NCBI GenBank assembly: GCA_945788625.1
Contig: CALZMQ010000071.1
Location: 1 to 34,077 of the forward strand
Direction: 5' to 3'
DNA length: 34,077 nucleotides
Origin: an uncultured Woeseiaceae bacterium
GTDB lineage: Bacteria; Pseudomonadota; Gammaproteobacteria; Steroidobacterales; Woeseiaceae
Positions within the stretch are counted from its first letter, which is position 1. Each line of letters begins with the position of its first letter. The notes below the pieces were generated by a model that searched no databases, was not told the origin of the DNA, and saw only the letters and a program-made list of their open reading frames with translations. Of the stretch, positions 1 through 7,529 are shown in pieces. The position numbers and the translations under genes are program-made.

Positions 1-282
1 GCGGTTGTTGAGCGGTGGAACGTATTTGTCCCGGTTGCGCGCAAGGCTGCGGCTCGTTCCGTGGGTCGCGATGATTGAATTGACGTCGATGCGGCTGCGT
101 CGACCGTCCACGGAGTTATAGCCGCCGAACACCGAGTACAGGCGCGTACCGCAGTCGTACGCAACTTGCTCGGCGTGGTAGAGACGTACCGCTTCGCGGT
201 AGTCAATCCACTCGAGCGGCATTCCGGCAACGTCGGTCCTCAGAACCTGTTGCGAAATGTCGGTTGCGAGTCCTGCGAGCAT
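1..282 (-). CDS. HNH endonuclease family protein, N-terminal part (runs off left edge)
   Basis: An open frame of 94 codons enters from the left edge on the minus strand and starts at an ATG preceded 5 nt upstream by a run of six G that can serve as ribosome binding site. The visible protein has the look of the N-terminal domain of small proteobacterial HNH endonucleases: a segment LRTDVAGMPLEWIDYREAV, then a YSVFGGYNS..GRRSRIDVNSIIATHG stretch, ending in PPLNNR. In that family this is directly followed by the Cys-rich zinc/HNH nuclease core, which lies outside the window, so catalytic residues cannot be checked. It is convergent with nothing and is transcribed away from pntB in the same direction, from its own promoter. 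Family assignment is from remembered sequence resemblance and is moderately secure. Confidence 0.6.
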   Translation of the reverse strand, partial: MLAGLATDISQQVLRTDVAGMPLEWIDYREAVRLYHAEQVAYDCGTRLYSVFGGYNSVDGRRSRIDVNSIIATHGTSRSLARNRDKYVPPLNNR

Positions 283-330
283 ATTACCCCCCGGTCGAGA
301 AGCGCCCCATGTGCGCAACTCTATGCTTGC

Positions 331-359
331 ATTATGACGAAACTATGTAAGCTCGCCAA
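331..359 (-). promoter_or_regulatory. sigma70-type promoter for the HNH gene
   Basis: Reading the minus strand, TTGGCG (354-359) is followed after exactly 17 nt by CATAAT (331-336). Both hexamers are close to the -35 and -10 consensus, and the site lies about 50 nt upstream of the HNH start codon in the short gap after pntB. Confidence 0.5.
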
Positions 360-376
360 GGCGCATCGGCGTTTAG

Positions 377-1780
377 TTAAAGTGCCTTCAGTACCTCGTC
401 CAGCGTGGCCTTTGCGTCGCCGAACAACATCCGCGTGTTATCGAGGAAGAACAGGGGGTTCTGTACGCCTGCATAACCCGTCGCCATGCTGCGCTTCAGC
501 ACGATACTCGTAGTGCCCTTCCAGCACTCGAGTACCGGCATTCCCGCGATCGGGCTATCCGGATCGGTCAGCGCCGACGGGTTCACAATGTCATTTGCAC
601 CAATGACGACCGACACGTCGATGTCGGGAAAATCCTCGTTGACTTCGTCCATTTCGAACACGATGTCATACGGCACCCTCGCTTCCGCCAGCAGCACGTT
701 CATGTGGCCCGGCATGCGGCCGGCGACCGGGTGAATGCCGAAACGCACGTTGACGCCGTTCTCTCTCAGGGTGCGCGTGATTTCGAAGACCGTATGCTGT
801 GCCTGTGCGACAGCCATGCCGTAGCCCGGAATGATCATGACCTCTTTCGCGCCCGCGAGCAGTGCTGCGGTTTCCTGGGGATCGACAGGAATGACCTCGC
901 CCTGGTCCTCGCCACCGCTACTCGCGGGTGTGCCGCCGCCGGTGCCGAAACCGCCCGCGATGACAGCCAGGAACCTGCGGTTCATTGCGCGACACATGAT
1001 GTAGCTGAGGATTGCGCCGCTCGAACCGACGAGTGCGCCCGTGACGATAAGCAGGTCATTTTCGAGCATGAAGCCGGTTGCCGATGCCGCCCACCCTGAG
1101 TAGCTGTTGAGCATCGAGACAACGACCGGCATGTCGGCGCCACCGATGGCCATGACCATGTGGATGCCGAACAGCAATGCGAGCACCGTCATGATAATGA
1201 GCGGCGTAACGCCACCACCTGCGGCTGACTGCACAACAAACTCGTAGCCGTACCAGATCGAGCCGAGGAGTAACAGCAGGTTGAACCAGTGGCGCGCGGG
1301 CAGGATCAACGGGCTGCCGCCGATGCGGCCCGATAACTTGCCGAACGCGATGACCGAGCCCGAGAACGTGACGGCACCAATCAATACACCGATGTAAGTT
1401 TCGATGTCATGTATCGTCAGTTCGACGCCGGCGTAGTGTGCGAGACGCCCCGGGTCCATGAAGTTCGCGAAGCCGACCGCGACGGCGGCCAGGCCGACGA
1501 GGCTGTGCAGAATAGCGACGAGTTCAGGCATTTGCGTCATCTGCACGCGACGCGCGAGGATCAGGCCAACGCTGCCGCCGACGAGCAGCGCGACGATAAG
1601 CTTGTCGTATTGCGCAGTGACTTCACCGAATACGGTCGCGAGCAGCGCGATCGCCATGCCGATGATGCCGTACCAGTTGCCACGGCGAGCCGTTTCCTGG
1701 TTCGACAGTCCCCCGAGCGCCAGGATAAAGAGGATCGTCGCGATGATGTACGAGACGTTTACGATTCCTTCATTGATCAT
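377..1780 (-). CDS. pntB: NAD(P) transhydrogenase subunit beta
   Basis: PntB forms, with PntA, the inner-membrane proton-translocating transhydrogenase that uses the proton gradient to reduce NADP+ with NADH. The 467-residue length is typical. Roughly residues 1-265 are a chain of hydrophobic helices (dII). A linker rich in Gly/Ser then leads to the NADP(H)-binding domain III, recognisable by the Rossmann-like PGYGMAVAQAQ, the HPVAGRMPGHMNVLLAEA segment and VVIGANDIVNP. It lies 7 nt downstream of pntA, with an AGGAAG/GAGG ribosome binding site inside or just after the pntA end, so the two are co-transcribed and probably coupled in translation. Confidence 0.95.
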   Translation of the reverse strand: MINEGIVNVSYIIATILFILALGGLSNQETARRGNWYGIIGMAIALLATVFGEVTAQYDKLIVALLVGGSVGLILARRVQMTQMPELVAILHSLVGLAAVAVGFANFMDPGRLAHYAGVELTIHDIETYIGVLIGAVTFSGSVIAFGKLSGRIGGSPLILPARHWFNLLLLLGSIWYGYEFVVQSAAGGGVTPLIIMTVLALLFGIHMVMAIGGADMPVVVSMLNSYSGWAASATGFMLENDLLIVTGALVGSSGAILSYIMCRAMNRRFLAVIAGGFGTGGGTPASSGGEDQGEVIPVDPQETAALLAGAKEVMIIPGYGMAVAQAQHTVFEITRTLRENGVNVRFGIHPVAGRMPGHMNVLLAEARVPYDIVFEMDEVNEDFPDIDVSVVIGANDIVNPSALTDPDSPIAGMPVLECWKGTTSIVLKRSMATGYAGVQNPLFFLDNTRMLFGDAKATLDEVLKAL

Positions 1781-1787
1781 GACGGCC

Positions 1788-3332
1788 TCACTTCCTGAAC
1801 ATTTCGAGCATGCGGCGCGTGACGGCGAAGCCGCCCGCGATGTTGACCGAGGTCACCGCCGCGGTTGCCACGGCGATCCACATGATCACTTTGTCCGCCG
1901 AACTTATTTGTAACAAAGCACCGATTATGATGATGCTGGAAATCGCATTGGTCACACTCATGAGCGGCGTATGCAAGGCCGGCGTGACGTTCCAGATGAC
2001 CATGTAGCCTACGAAACACGCCAGGACAAATACCGTGAAATGGGCCATGAACGACGGTGGCGCCACGGCGCCGAGCCCGAGTAGCGCGAGGCCACCCACT
2101 GCTGCCGCAATGATTGGCCCCACGATCGATCGCTTCTTCTCCTCAACGACTGCCGGAGCCGGCGCCGGGGCGGGCGCCGCCTTCGCCGGAGCCGCCGAGA
2201 TAGTCGGCGCCGGCGGTGGGTAGGTCGTCTCACCGTCTTTACAGACGGTGGCACCGCGCACGACCTCGTCTTCGAAGTCGACGACGAGCACGCCGTTCTT
2301 CTCCGGAGTCATGTCGGTCAGCAAGTGCCTGAGGTTGGTGGCATACAACTGGCTGGACTGGGCGGCCAGGCGGCTCGGCAGGTCCGTGTAGCCGATGATC
2401 GAAACCCCGCTGGTCTTTACGATCTCGTCCGCTTTTGTCAATTCGCAGTTACCACCCTGCTCGGCAGCCAGGTCGACGATCACGCTGCCGTCTTTCATCG
2501 ACTGCACCATCTCGGCGGTGATGAGTCTCGGTGCCGGCTTGCCCGGGATGAGCGCGGTCGTAATAATGATATCGACGTCTTTCGCCTGCTCGGCAAACAG
2601 CGCCATTTCCGCCTTGATGAATTCGTCGCTCATCACCTTCGCGTAGCCGCCTTCGCCTGAGCCGTCCTCGTCGTCTTCGAAGTCGAGCATCAGGAACTCG
2701 GCGTCCATGCTCTCGACCTGCTCTTTGACTTCGGGACGCGTGTCGAACGCTCGCACGATGGCGCCCATGCTCTTCGCAGCGCCGATGGCCGCCAGGCCGG
2801 CAACGCCCGCGCCGATGACCATGACCTTGGCGGGCGGTACCTTGCCGGCCGCGGTTATCTGTCCCGTGAAGAAGCGCCCGAAATGCTGCGCCGCTTCGAC
2901 GACGGCGCGGTAGCCGGCGATGTTGGCCATCGAGCTCAATGCGTCCATCTTTTGTGCACGAGAGATTCTCGGCACGCTGTCCATGGCCATGGCGGTCGCG
3001 CCGCTGTCGGTCAGACGTTTCAGGAGTTCGGGATTCTGGCCGGGCCACAGGAAGCTGATCAGCGTCTGATCGGCTCTAAGCGAGGCCACCTGGTCGTCTT
3101 CGGGTGCGCGGACCTTGAGGATAATATCCGAGTCCGCCCACAGCTCGCTGCCGGATGCGACGATGTCGCAACCCGCTTCCCTGTATGCATCGTCGGAGAA
3201 GCTCGCGTTGACACCGGCATCGGCCTCAACCGCTACACGGTAACCGAGCTTGATCAGCTGGGCGGCAACATCGGGGGTAGTGGCAACACGCCGCTCGCCG
3301 GCATGGACTTCTTTCGGAACGCCGATTCTCAT
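1788..3332 (-). CDS. pntA: NAD(P) transhydrogenase subunit alpha
   Basis: PntA carries the NAD(H)-binding domain I of the proton-translocating transhydrogenase plus membrane helices. The start chosen is the ATG giving MRIGVPKE, the standard family N-terminus, with AGGAG 8 nt upstream; a longer in-frame start 18 codons earlier lacks such support. Domain I covers about residues 1-380, with the Rossmann motif VMVIGAGVAGLAAIGAAKSMGA and the FDTRPEVKEQVESM segment. A proline/alanine-rich linker (about 390-425) follows, then about four hydrophobic helices to the end. This is the fused E. coli-type alpha subunit rather than the split PntAA/PntAB form. It is the first gene of pntAB. Confidence 0.95.
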   Translation of the reverse strand: MRIGVPKEVHAGERRVATTPDVAAQLIKLGYRVAVEADAGVNASFSDDAYREAGCDIVASGSELWADSDIILKVRAPEDDQVASLRADQTLISFLWPGQNPELLKRLTDSGATAMAMDSVPRISRAQKMDALSSMANIAGYRAVVEAAQHFGRFFTGQITAAGKVPPAKVMVIGAGVAGLAAIGAAKSMGAIVRAFDTRPEVKEQVESMDAEFLMLDFEDDEDGSGEGGYAKVMSDEFIKAEMALFAEQAKDVDIIITTALIPGKPAPRLITAEMVQSMKDGSVIVDLAAEQGGNCELTKADEIVKTSGVSIIGYTDLPSRLAAQSSQLYATNLRHLLTDMTPEKNGVLVVDFEDEVVRGATVCKDGETTYPPPAPTISAAPAKAAPAPAPAPAVVEEKKRSIVGPIIAAAVGGLALLGLGAVAPPSFMAHFTVFVLACFVGYMVIWNVTPALHTPLMSVTNAISSIIIIGALLQISSADKVIMWIAVATAAVTSVNIAGGFAVTRRMLEMFRK

Positions 3333-3382
3333 TCTCAGGTCTCCTTTGGGCCTGCGGAGTGTATCGAACGCCTTTCGCAGGT

Positions 3383-3414
3383 ACAAAGAAAAAGGCCCCC
3401 TTTCGGGGGCCTTT
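3383..3414 (-). terminator. intrinsic terminator after the sigma/DUF3106 operon
   Basis: A 10-bp perfect stem (3391-3400 with 3405-3414) and TTTC loop (as read on the plus strand) is followed, reading the minus strand, by TTTTTCTTTG. It lies 26 nt past the DUF3106 stop and just before pntA, so it ends the upstream operon and insulates pntAB. Confidence 0.85.
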
Positions 3415-3439
3415 CAGATAAGGATTCTCCAAAGGTCGC

Positions 3440-3913
3440 CTAGTCGCGTCCTGCCGGCCTCGGGCGCCTGTGCAGCCGATCGCGAAGCTGCCTGCGCTGT
3501 TCCGGCGTCATGCGTTTGAAGCGGTCGCGAAGTTGCTTGCGACGATCCCGGTTCATCTCGCGATAGTGCCGGTAGTTTTCCCGGATGCGCCTTTTCTCCT
3601 CGGCAGGCAAACCCCTGAACAGGCGCGCCTGTTCGCGAATCTGGTCGCGCCTTTCGGCCGGCAGCGCACGCCAGGACGCGAAACGGGCCCGTGCGTCGCT
3701 GCGCTCCTGCCGCGTCATGCCCTCCCAGCGCGCGGCACCTTTCGCAAGCCGCTCCCGGCGCTCCACAGGCAGCGTGTCCCAGCTATCTTCGAACTGTCCC
3801 AGGACTTCTCGCTGACTGACGCTGAGGCTGTCCCAGCCAATAGCGTCGTCCTGTGCCATCGCGGTGCCGAACAACAGCAGCGCCGCACAGACAAGCATGG
3901 TTTTAACTTTCAT
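3440..3913 (-). CDS. DUF3106 domain secreted protein
   Basis: A 157-residue exported protein of unknown biochemical role. The start at 3913 gives MKVKTMLVCAALLLFGTAMA, a good Sec signal peptide cleaved near AMA-QDD, and has GGAG 8 nt upstream; it overlaps the preceding stop by 11 nt. The mature part is a very charged, helical repeat typical of DUF3106: LSVSQREVLGQFEDSWDTLP, then recurring LPAERR, R.RF..W, MTPEQRRQLRDR units spaced about 16-20 residues, ending in a basic tail. It is the last gene of the sigma factor operon. DUF3106 proteins regularly sit behind an ECF-type sigma factor and a DUF3619 protein in beta- and gammaproteobacteria, so a role in that envelope-linked regulatory circuit is a reasonable inference. 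Confidence 0.8.
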   Translation of the reverse strand: MKVKTMLVCAALLLFGTAMAQDDAIGWDSLSVSQREVLGQFEDSWDTLPVERRERLAKGAARWEGMTRQERSDARARFASWRALPAERRDQIREQARLFRGLPAEEKRRIRENYRHYREMNRDRRKQLRDRFKRMTPEQRRQLRDRLHRRPRPAGRD

Positions 3914-4142
3914 CTTCGTTCTCCGTCGATTCTTCACCTTCCGGTACGGGATCGCTCCGTTCTTCGTTGTCGGCTGTTATTTCTCCATCCAGGATCAGCC
4001 AATCTTCATCCGATTCTTCCCACATGCCGAGGTATTCCAGAAACTCCAAGTCCGGCATTTCCTCATCCGCGGCGTATGCCCAACTCCCACTGCACGCCAG
4101 GAGCCCGCACAGGATTGCCCCTTTTGCGCGTTCAGCCGACAT
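3903..4142 (-). CDS. small exported acidic protein of the sigma factor operon
   Basis: A 79-residue protein with no recognised function. From the ATG at 4142 it begins MSAERAKGAILCGLLACSGSWAYA, a plausible signal peptide, followed by a short strongly acidic mature chain with DLEFLEYLGMW and many Glu/Asp. The start overlaps the stop of the upstream DUF3619 gene by 11 nt and its own stop overlaps the DUF3106 start by 11 nt, so translation of the whole operon is probably coupled. The DLEF..YL segment resembles DLEFYSWL at the end of the preceding DUF3619 protein. Longer in-frame starts exist but would run deep into the neighbour and lack a signal peptide. Confidence 0.65.
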   Translation of the reverse strand: MSAERAKGAILCGLLACSGSWAYAADEEMPDLEFLEYLGMWEESDEDWLILDGEITADNEERSDPVPEGEESTENEDES

Positions 4143-4497
4143 CGTTATCCGTTTCGAGTTCGGCCAGGTCGAGCCAGCTGTAGAACTCCAGGTCCTCGAG
4201 CATTTCAATGCTGTCCTCACCCAGCAGGATCTCCATATCGGTGACGTTCGCCGGCGCGATCACGTCCTCGACGCCGGACGGGCTCTGCATGATCATGACC
4301 GCAACCAGCACGGCGGCAGCAATGCCGGTCGCCGGCATCCACCGCAACCATTGATGGCGCGCCGGGTGTGCGAGTTCCGCGAGCGCCTTGTGGCGGCTCC
4401 GGTTGAGCTTCGACAGGGTTGACGCGTCGAGCTTCTCGACGGACTCGTCGAATGCCTCTTTGGCCCTCGTACTCAGTTGTTCGTCTGTATATTTCAT
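4132..4497 (-). CDS. DUF3619 family membrane protein, probable anti-sigma factor
   Basis: A 121-residue protein with a cytoplasmic helical N-terminus (MKYTDEQLSTRAKEAFDESV..LSKLNRSRHKAL), one membrane helix around residues 50-70 (WMPATGIAAAVLVAVMIM) and a periplasmic acidic C-terminus ending in DLEFYSWLDLAEL. That layout matches DUF3619 proteins, which follow a sigma factor gene. The ATG shares bases with the sigma factor stop codon (ATGA overlap), which fixes the start and implies translational coupling. A role as membrane-anchored anti-sigma factor is inferred from topology and neighbourhood only; no ZAS zinc motif (HxxxCxxC) is present. Confidence 0.75.
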   Translation of the reverse strand: MKYTDEQLSTRAKEAFDESVEKLDASTLSKLNRSRHKALAELAHPARHQWLRWMPATGIAAAVLVAVMIMQSPSGVEDVIAPANVTDMEILLGEDSIEMLEDLEFYSWLDLAELETDNDVG

Positions 4498-5132
4498 CGT
4501 CCGCCTTCCTTCGACCCGTCCTCCCCGGGCCAATGTTCCTGCAACTCAGCGCGCAGCGCATGTACGGCACGCGAATAATGTGTCTTGACGCTGCCCTGGC
4601 TGCAGCCCATGGCTACCGCTGTACCTGCAACGTCGAGGCCTTCGAACGTGCGCAGCATGAAGGCCTCGCGTTGTCGAGCCGGCAGTCCGTGCACTGCAGT
4701 TTCGAGGCTATTCATCGCCTCGCTGTTCTGCAACTCCTCGTCCGGTGCGCGACCGATCGGGTCCGGGGCGGCGGCGACGGGATCGTAGTCGTTGTCATCC
4801 TTCGGCTTGCGGCCGAACCAGACAATGACACGATTCCGCACTGCCTGGCGGCGGTGCCAGTCTCGAACACCATTTTGCAGTATTCGATAAAACAACGGCG
4901 TCCATTCCTCCTTGCCGCGCCCGGAATAATTGCGCACGAGCTTGATCATGGCGTCCTGGACCAGGTCCAGTGCCTCGTCGCGGTCGCGAACGGCGATCTC
5001 GGCAATACGCAACGCGCGCCGCTCCACCCCGGCCAGAAACTGGTTGAGTTGCCGTTCTTTTTGCAGCGCTCGTGTCCCCGTTGTTGACGTGCCGGAGCAC
5101 GATACCGCAAAAACCGCGGTGTTGACGTCCAT
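4494..5132 (-). CDS. ECF-type RNA polymerase sigma-70 factor
   Basis: Encodes a small sigma factor. Region 2 is visible as LNQFLAGVERRALRIAEIAVRDRDEALDLVQDAMIKLVRNY with the EWTPLFYRILQNGVRDWHRR continuation. A linker of about 45 variable residues follows, then region 4, LPARQREAFMLRTFEGLDVAGTAVAMGCSQGSVKTHYSRAVHAL, an intact helix-turn-helix for the -35 element. The start at 5132 has GGAG 9 nt upstream and gives 212 aa; a TTG 15 codons earlier is possible, and related proteins begin closer to the QLNQFL segment, so the first 20 or so residues are uncertain. It heads a four-gene operon with DUF3619, a small exported protein and DUF3106, and is divergent from priA. Confidence 0.85.
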   Translation of the reverse strand: MDVNTAVFAVSCSGTSTTGTRALQKERQLNQFLAGVERRALRIAEIAVRDRDEALDLVQDAMIKLVRNYSGRGKEEWTPLFYRILQNGVRDWHRRQAVRNRVIVWFGRKPKDDNDYDPVAAAPDPIGRAPDEELQNSEAMNSLETAVHGLPARQREAFMLRTFEGLDVAGTAVAMGCSQGSVKTHYSRAVHALRAELQEHWPGEDGSKEGGR

Positions 5133-5242
5133 ATCTCTTGACTCCACGACGAGGTCATCTACCTTGTCTCCCCTCAATAACGGCTCAGTAGCGGTCCCGG
5201 TTGACAGCTTGCGGGGCCGATTCTCCGGATTATGTTAATTCT

Positions 5243-7465
5243 GTGAGCGATATTTCGATCAACACCGGCCCCCTGCTCCGAGTTGCGGTCAACGTGCCCC
5301 TGTCACGTGAATTCGACTATTTGCCGCCGCGCGACGGGGCAATGCCGGAACCCGGGTGCCGCGTGCTGGTGCCGTTCGGGCGTCGCCAGCAGGTTGGCGT
5401 CGTGCTCGGTCACGGCAGCGAGTCGTCTCTCCCGGCCGGCAAGCTGCGCCGCTGTGACGCCGTAATCGATGCCTCGCCGATACTCTCCGCCAACGACCTG
5501 CGGCTGATTCGCTTTACCAGCCACTACTATCACCACCCGGTCGGAGAGGTCGTGGCGGCCGCTTTGCCGGCGGTGCTGCGCCAGGGAAAGCCGCTGCATC
5601 CGAGCGTCGAGGTTGTTGCCGTCTCCGATGCCGGTGAGTCGGCCGACATCGACCAGATTGCCCGGCGCGCGCCGAGGCAGGCCGAACTGCTCGAAATTCT
5701 GGTGGATGCCGGCGGCAACGGCATCGAGGCAGAGCGATTGACGGAGGAGCTACCGAACTGGCGCCGCGCAGCCAAGCCGCTGTTCGGCAAAGGCTACCTG
5801 TACCGCTTCGAATCGCGCTCGGCGGACCTCGACGAGAACCTGCAGGGCACGGCGGAAAAAGGGCCGGCGCTCAACGACGACCAGCAGCGCGCACTATCGA
5901 CCCTGCGCTCGGACGACGGTTTCGGCGCCTACCTCATCGATGGTGTGACCGGCAGCGGCAAGACCGAGGTCTACCTGCAGCGCATGCAGGACATCATCGG
6001 GCAGGGCAAACAGGTGCTGGTACTGGCGCCCGAGATCGGCCTCACCCCGCAGCTCGTCGCGAGGCTGACGAAGCGCCTGAACATACAACCGGCCCTGTTG
6101 CATTCCGGCCTCACCGATATCGAACGGCTGGCTGCCTGGCGAGCCGCACGATCGGGTGCCGCCCGCCTCGTGGTCGGGACCCGGTCCGCTGTTTTTACGC
6201 CGCTGAAAAATCCCGGCATGATCATTGTCGACGAAGAACACGACCATTCGTTCAAACAGCAGGAGGGCCTGCGGTACTCGGCGCGCGATCTTGCCATCGT
6301 GCGCGCCAAGCACCTGGATATCCCGGTCGTGCTCGGCAGCGCAACGCCGACGCTCGAGATGTTGCAGCACTGTCGCGGCGGCAACTACACGCACATTCGC
6401 CTGCCGGTTCGCGCCGGCGGCGCCAGCGCACCCTCGATTCGCCTGATCGATACCGTGCGCACGCCCGCGACGGACGGCATCAGCGAACCGCTGGCCGAGG
6501 CGATCAACAAGCACCTCGATGCGGACGGCCAGGCACTCATATTCCTCAATCGACGAGGCTTTGCGCCGACGCTGATTTGCGCGAGTTGCGGGCACGTCGC
6601 CGGTTGCGAGCGCTGCGATTCCCGCCTGACGGTACATGCACGCCGCCAGGAGCTGCGCTGTCATCATTGCGGCGCCACGCGTCGCCTCGACGCGCAATGC
6701 AGTGAATGCGGCGAGCCCGTCAAGCCACTGGGCGAAGGGACACAGCGACTCGAAGACGGGCTGCGACAGCGCTTTCCGGGCCATGTCATAACCCGCATCG
6801 ACAGCGACAGCACGCAACGCAAGGGTGCGATGGGCGAGGCGCTGCAAAGCGCCACCCGCGGCGACTCGGATATCCTCGTCGGCACGCAGATGCTCTCCAA
6901 GGGACATCACTTTCCGAAGCTGACGCTCGTTGGAGTCGTGAACGCCGACCAGGGCCTGTTCGGTACCGACTTCAGAAGTAGCGAGCGCATGGCACAGTCG
7001 ATCGTGCAGGTCGCGGGCAGGGCCGGGCGTGAAAGCCGGCCGGGCGAAGTGCTGATACAGACGGCCTTTCCGGACAATCCGTTCTGGGCCACATTGATCG
7101 AAGGTGGCTATCGAAAAGTGTCCGACGCGGCACTGGCGGAGCGCGAGCTCACGCGCTGGCCGCCGTTCACACGCCTCGCGCTGATTCGCTCGGCGGCACA
7201 CCACCACGGCGACGCGCTCGGATTCCTGGAAACGGCGAAACGCTTCGCGGCCGGAAAGGCGGGTGAAACGTTGCGCATCCTCGGACCCGTGGACGCGCCA
7301 ATGGCGCGCAAGGCGGGACGCTTTCGTGCGCAGCTGTTGCTGCAGAGCAGCGATCGCCAGACGCTGCACAGTTTGTTGCGCGAGTTGCGCCCCGCGCTCG
7401 AACAGGACCCGGCCGCCCGCAAGGTACGCTGGTCCATCGATGTCGATCCCATCGAGCTGTTTTAA
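5243..7465 (+). CDS. priA: primosomal protein N', replication restart helicase
   Basis: PriA recognises stalled or collapsed replication forks and reloads the replisome. The N-terminal DNA-binding domain begins at VAVNVPLSREFDYLPP. The helicase core has Walker A GVTGSGKTEVYLQ (about residue 233), motif II as DEEHDHSF, and motif VI-like VAGRAGRESRPG. Between motifs lies the eight-cysteine zinc region (CASCGHVAGCERC, then CHHC and CSEC), complete. The GTG at 5243 gives about 740 residues, close to family size; an upstream in-frame TTG overlaps a TTGACA hexamer and is less likely. No strong ribosome binding site is seen. It is transcribed divergently from the sigma factor operon and followed by argS after 64 nt. 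Confidence 0.95.
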   Translation: MSDISINTGPLLRVAVNVPLSREFDYLPPRDGAMPEPGCRVLVPFGRRQQVGVVLGHGSESSLPAGKLRRCDAVIDASPILSANDLRLIRFTSHYYHHPVGEVVAAALPAVLRQGKPLHPSVEVVAVSDAGESADIDQIARRAPRQAELLEILVDAGGNGIEAERLTEELPNWRRAAKPLFGKGYLYRFESRSADLDENLQGTAEKGPALNDDQQRALSTLRSDDGFGAYLIDGVTGSGKTEVYLQRMQDIIGQGKQVLVLAPEIGLTPQLVARLTKRLNIQPALLHSGLTDIERLAAWRAARSGAARLVVGTRSAVFTPLKNPGMIIVDEEHDHSFKQQEGLRYSARDLAIVRAKHLDIPVVLGSATPTLEMLQHCRGGNYTHIRLPVRAGGASAPSIRLIDTVRTPATDGISEPLAEAINKHLDADGQALIFLNRRGFAPTLICASCGHVAGCERCDSRLTVHARRQELRCHHCGATRRLDAQCSECGEPVKPLGEGTQRLEDGLRQRFPGHVITRIDSDSTQRKGAMGEALQSATRGDSDILVGTQMLSKGHHFPKLTLVGVVNADQGLFGTDFRSSERMAQSIVQVAGRAGRESRPGEVLIQTAFPDNPFWATLIEGGYRKVSDAALAERELTRWPPFTRLALIRSAAHHHGDALGFLETAKRFAAGKAGETLRILGPVDAPMARKAGRFRAQLLLQSSDRQTLHSLLRELRPALEQDPAARKVRWSIDVDPIELF

Positions 7466-7529
7466 GGTCGGCATGCGGGAAATATCCGGGTAGAATTGCC
7501 GACCCTCCCAACACATTCCAGAACACCGC

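Noticed and set aside
5201..5236. TTGACA with TATGTT as a priA promoter
   Set aside because: The spacer is 24 nt. An alternative TTGCGG (5209) gives 16 nt but is a weak match, so no promoter was called.
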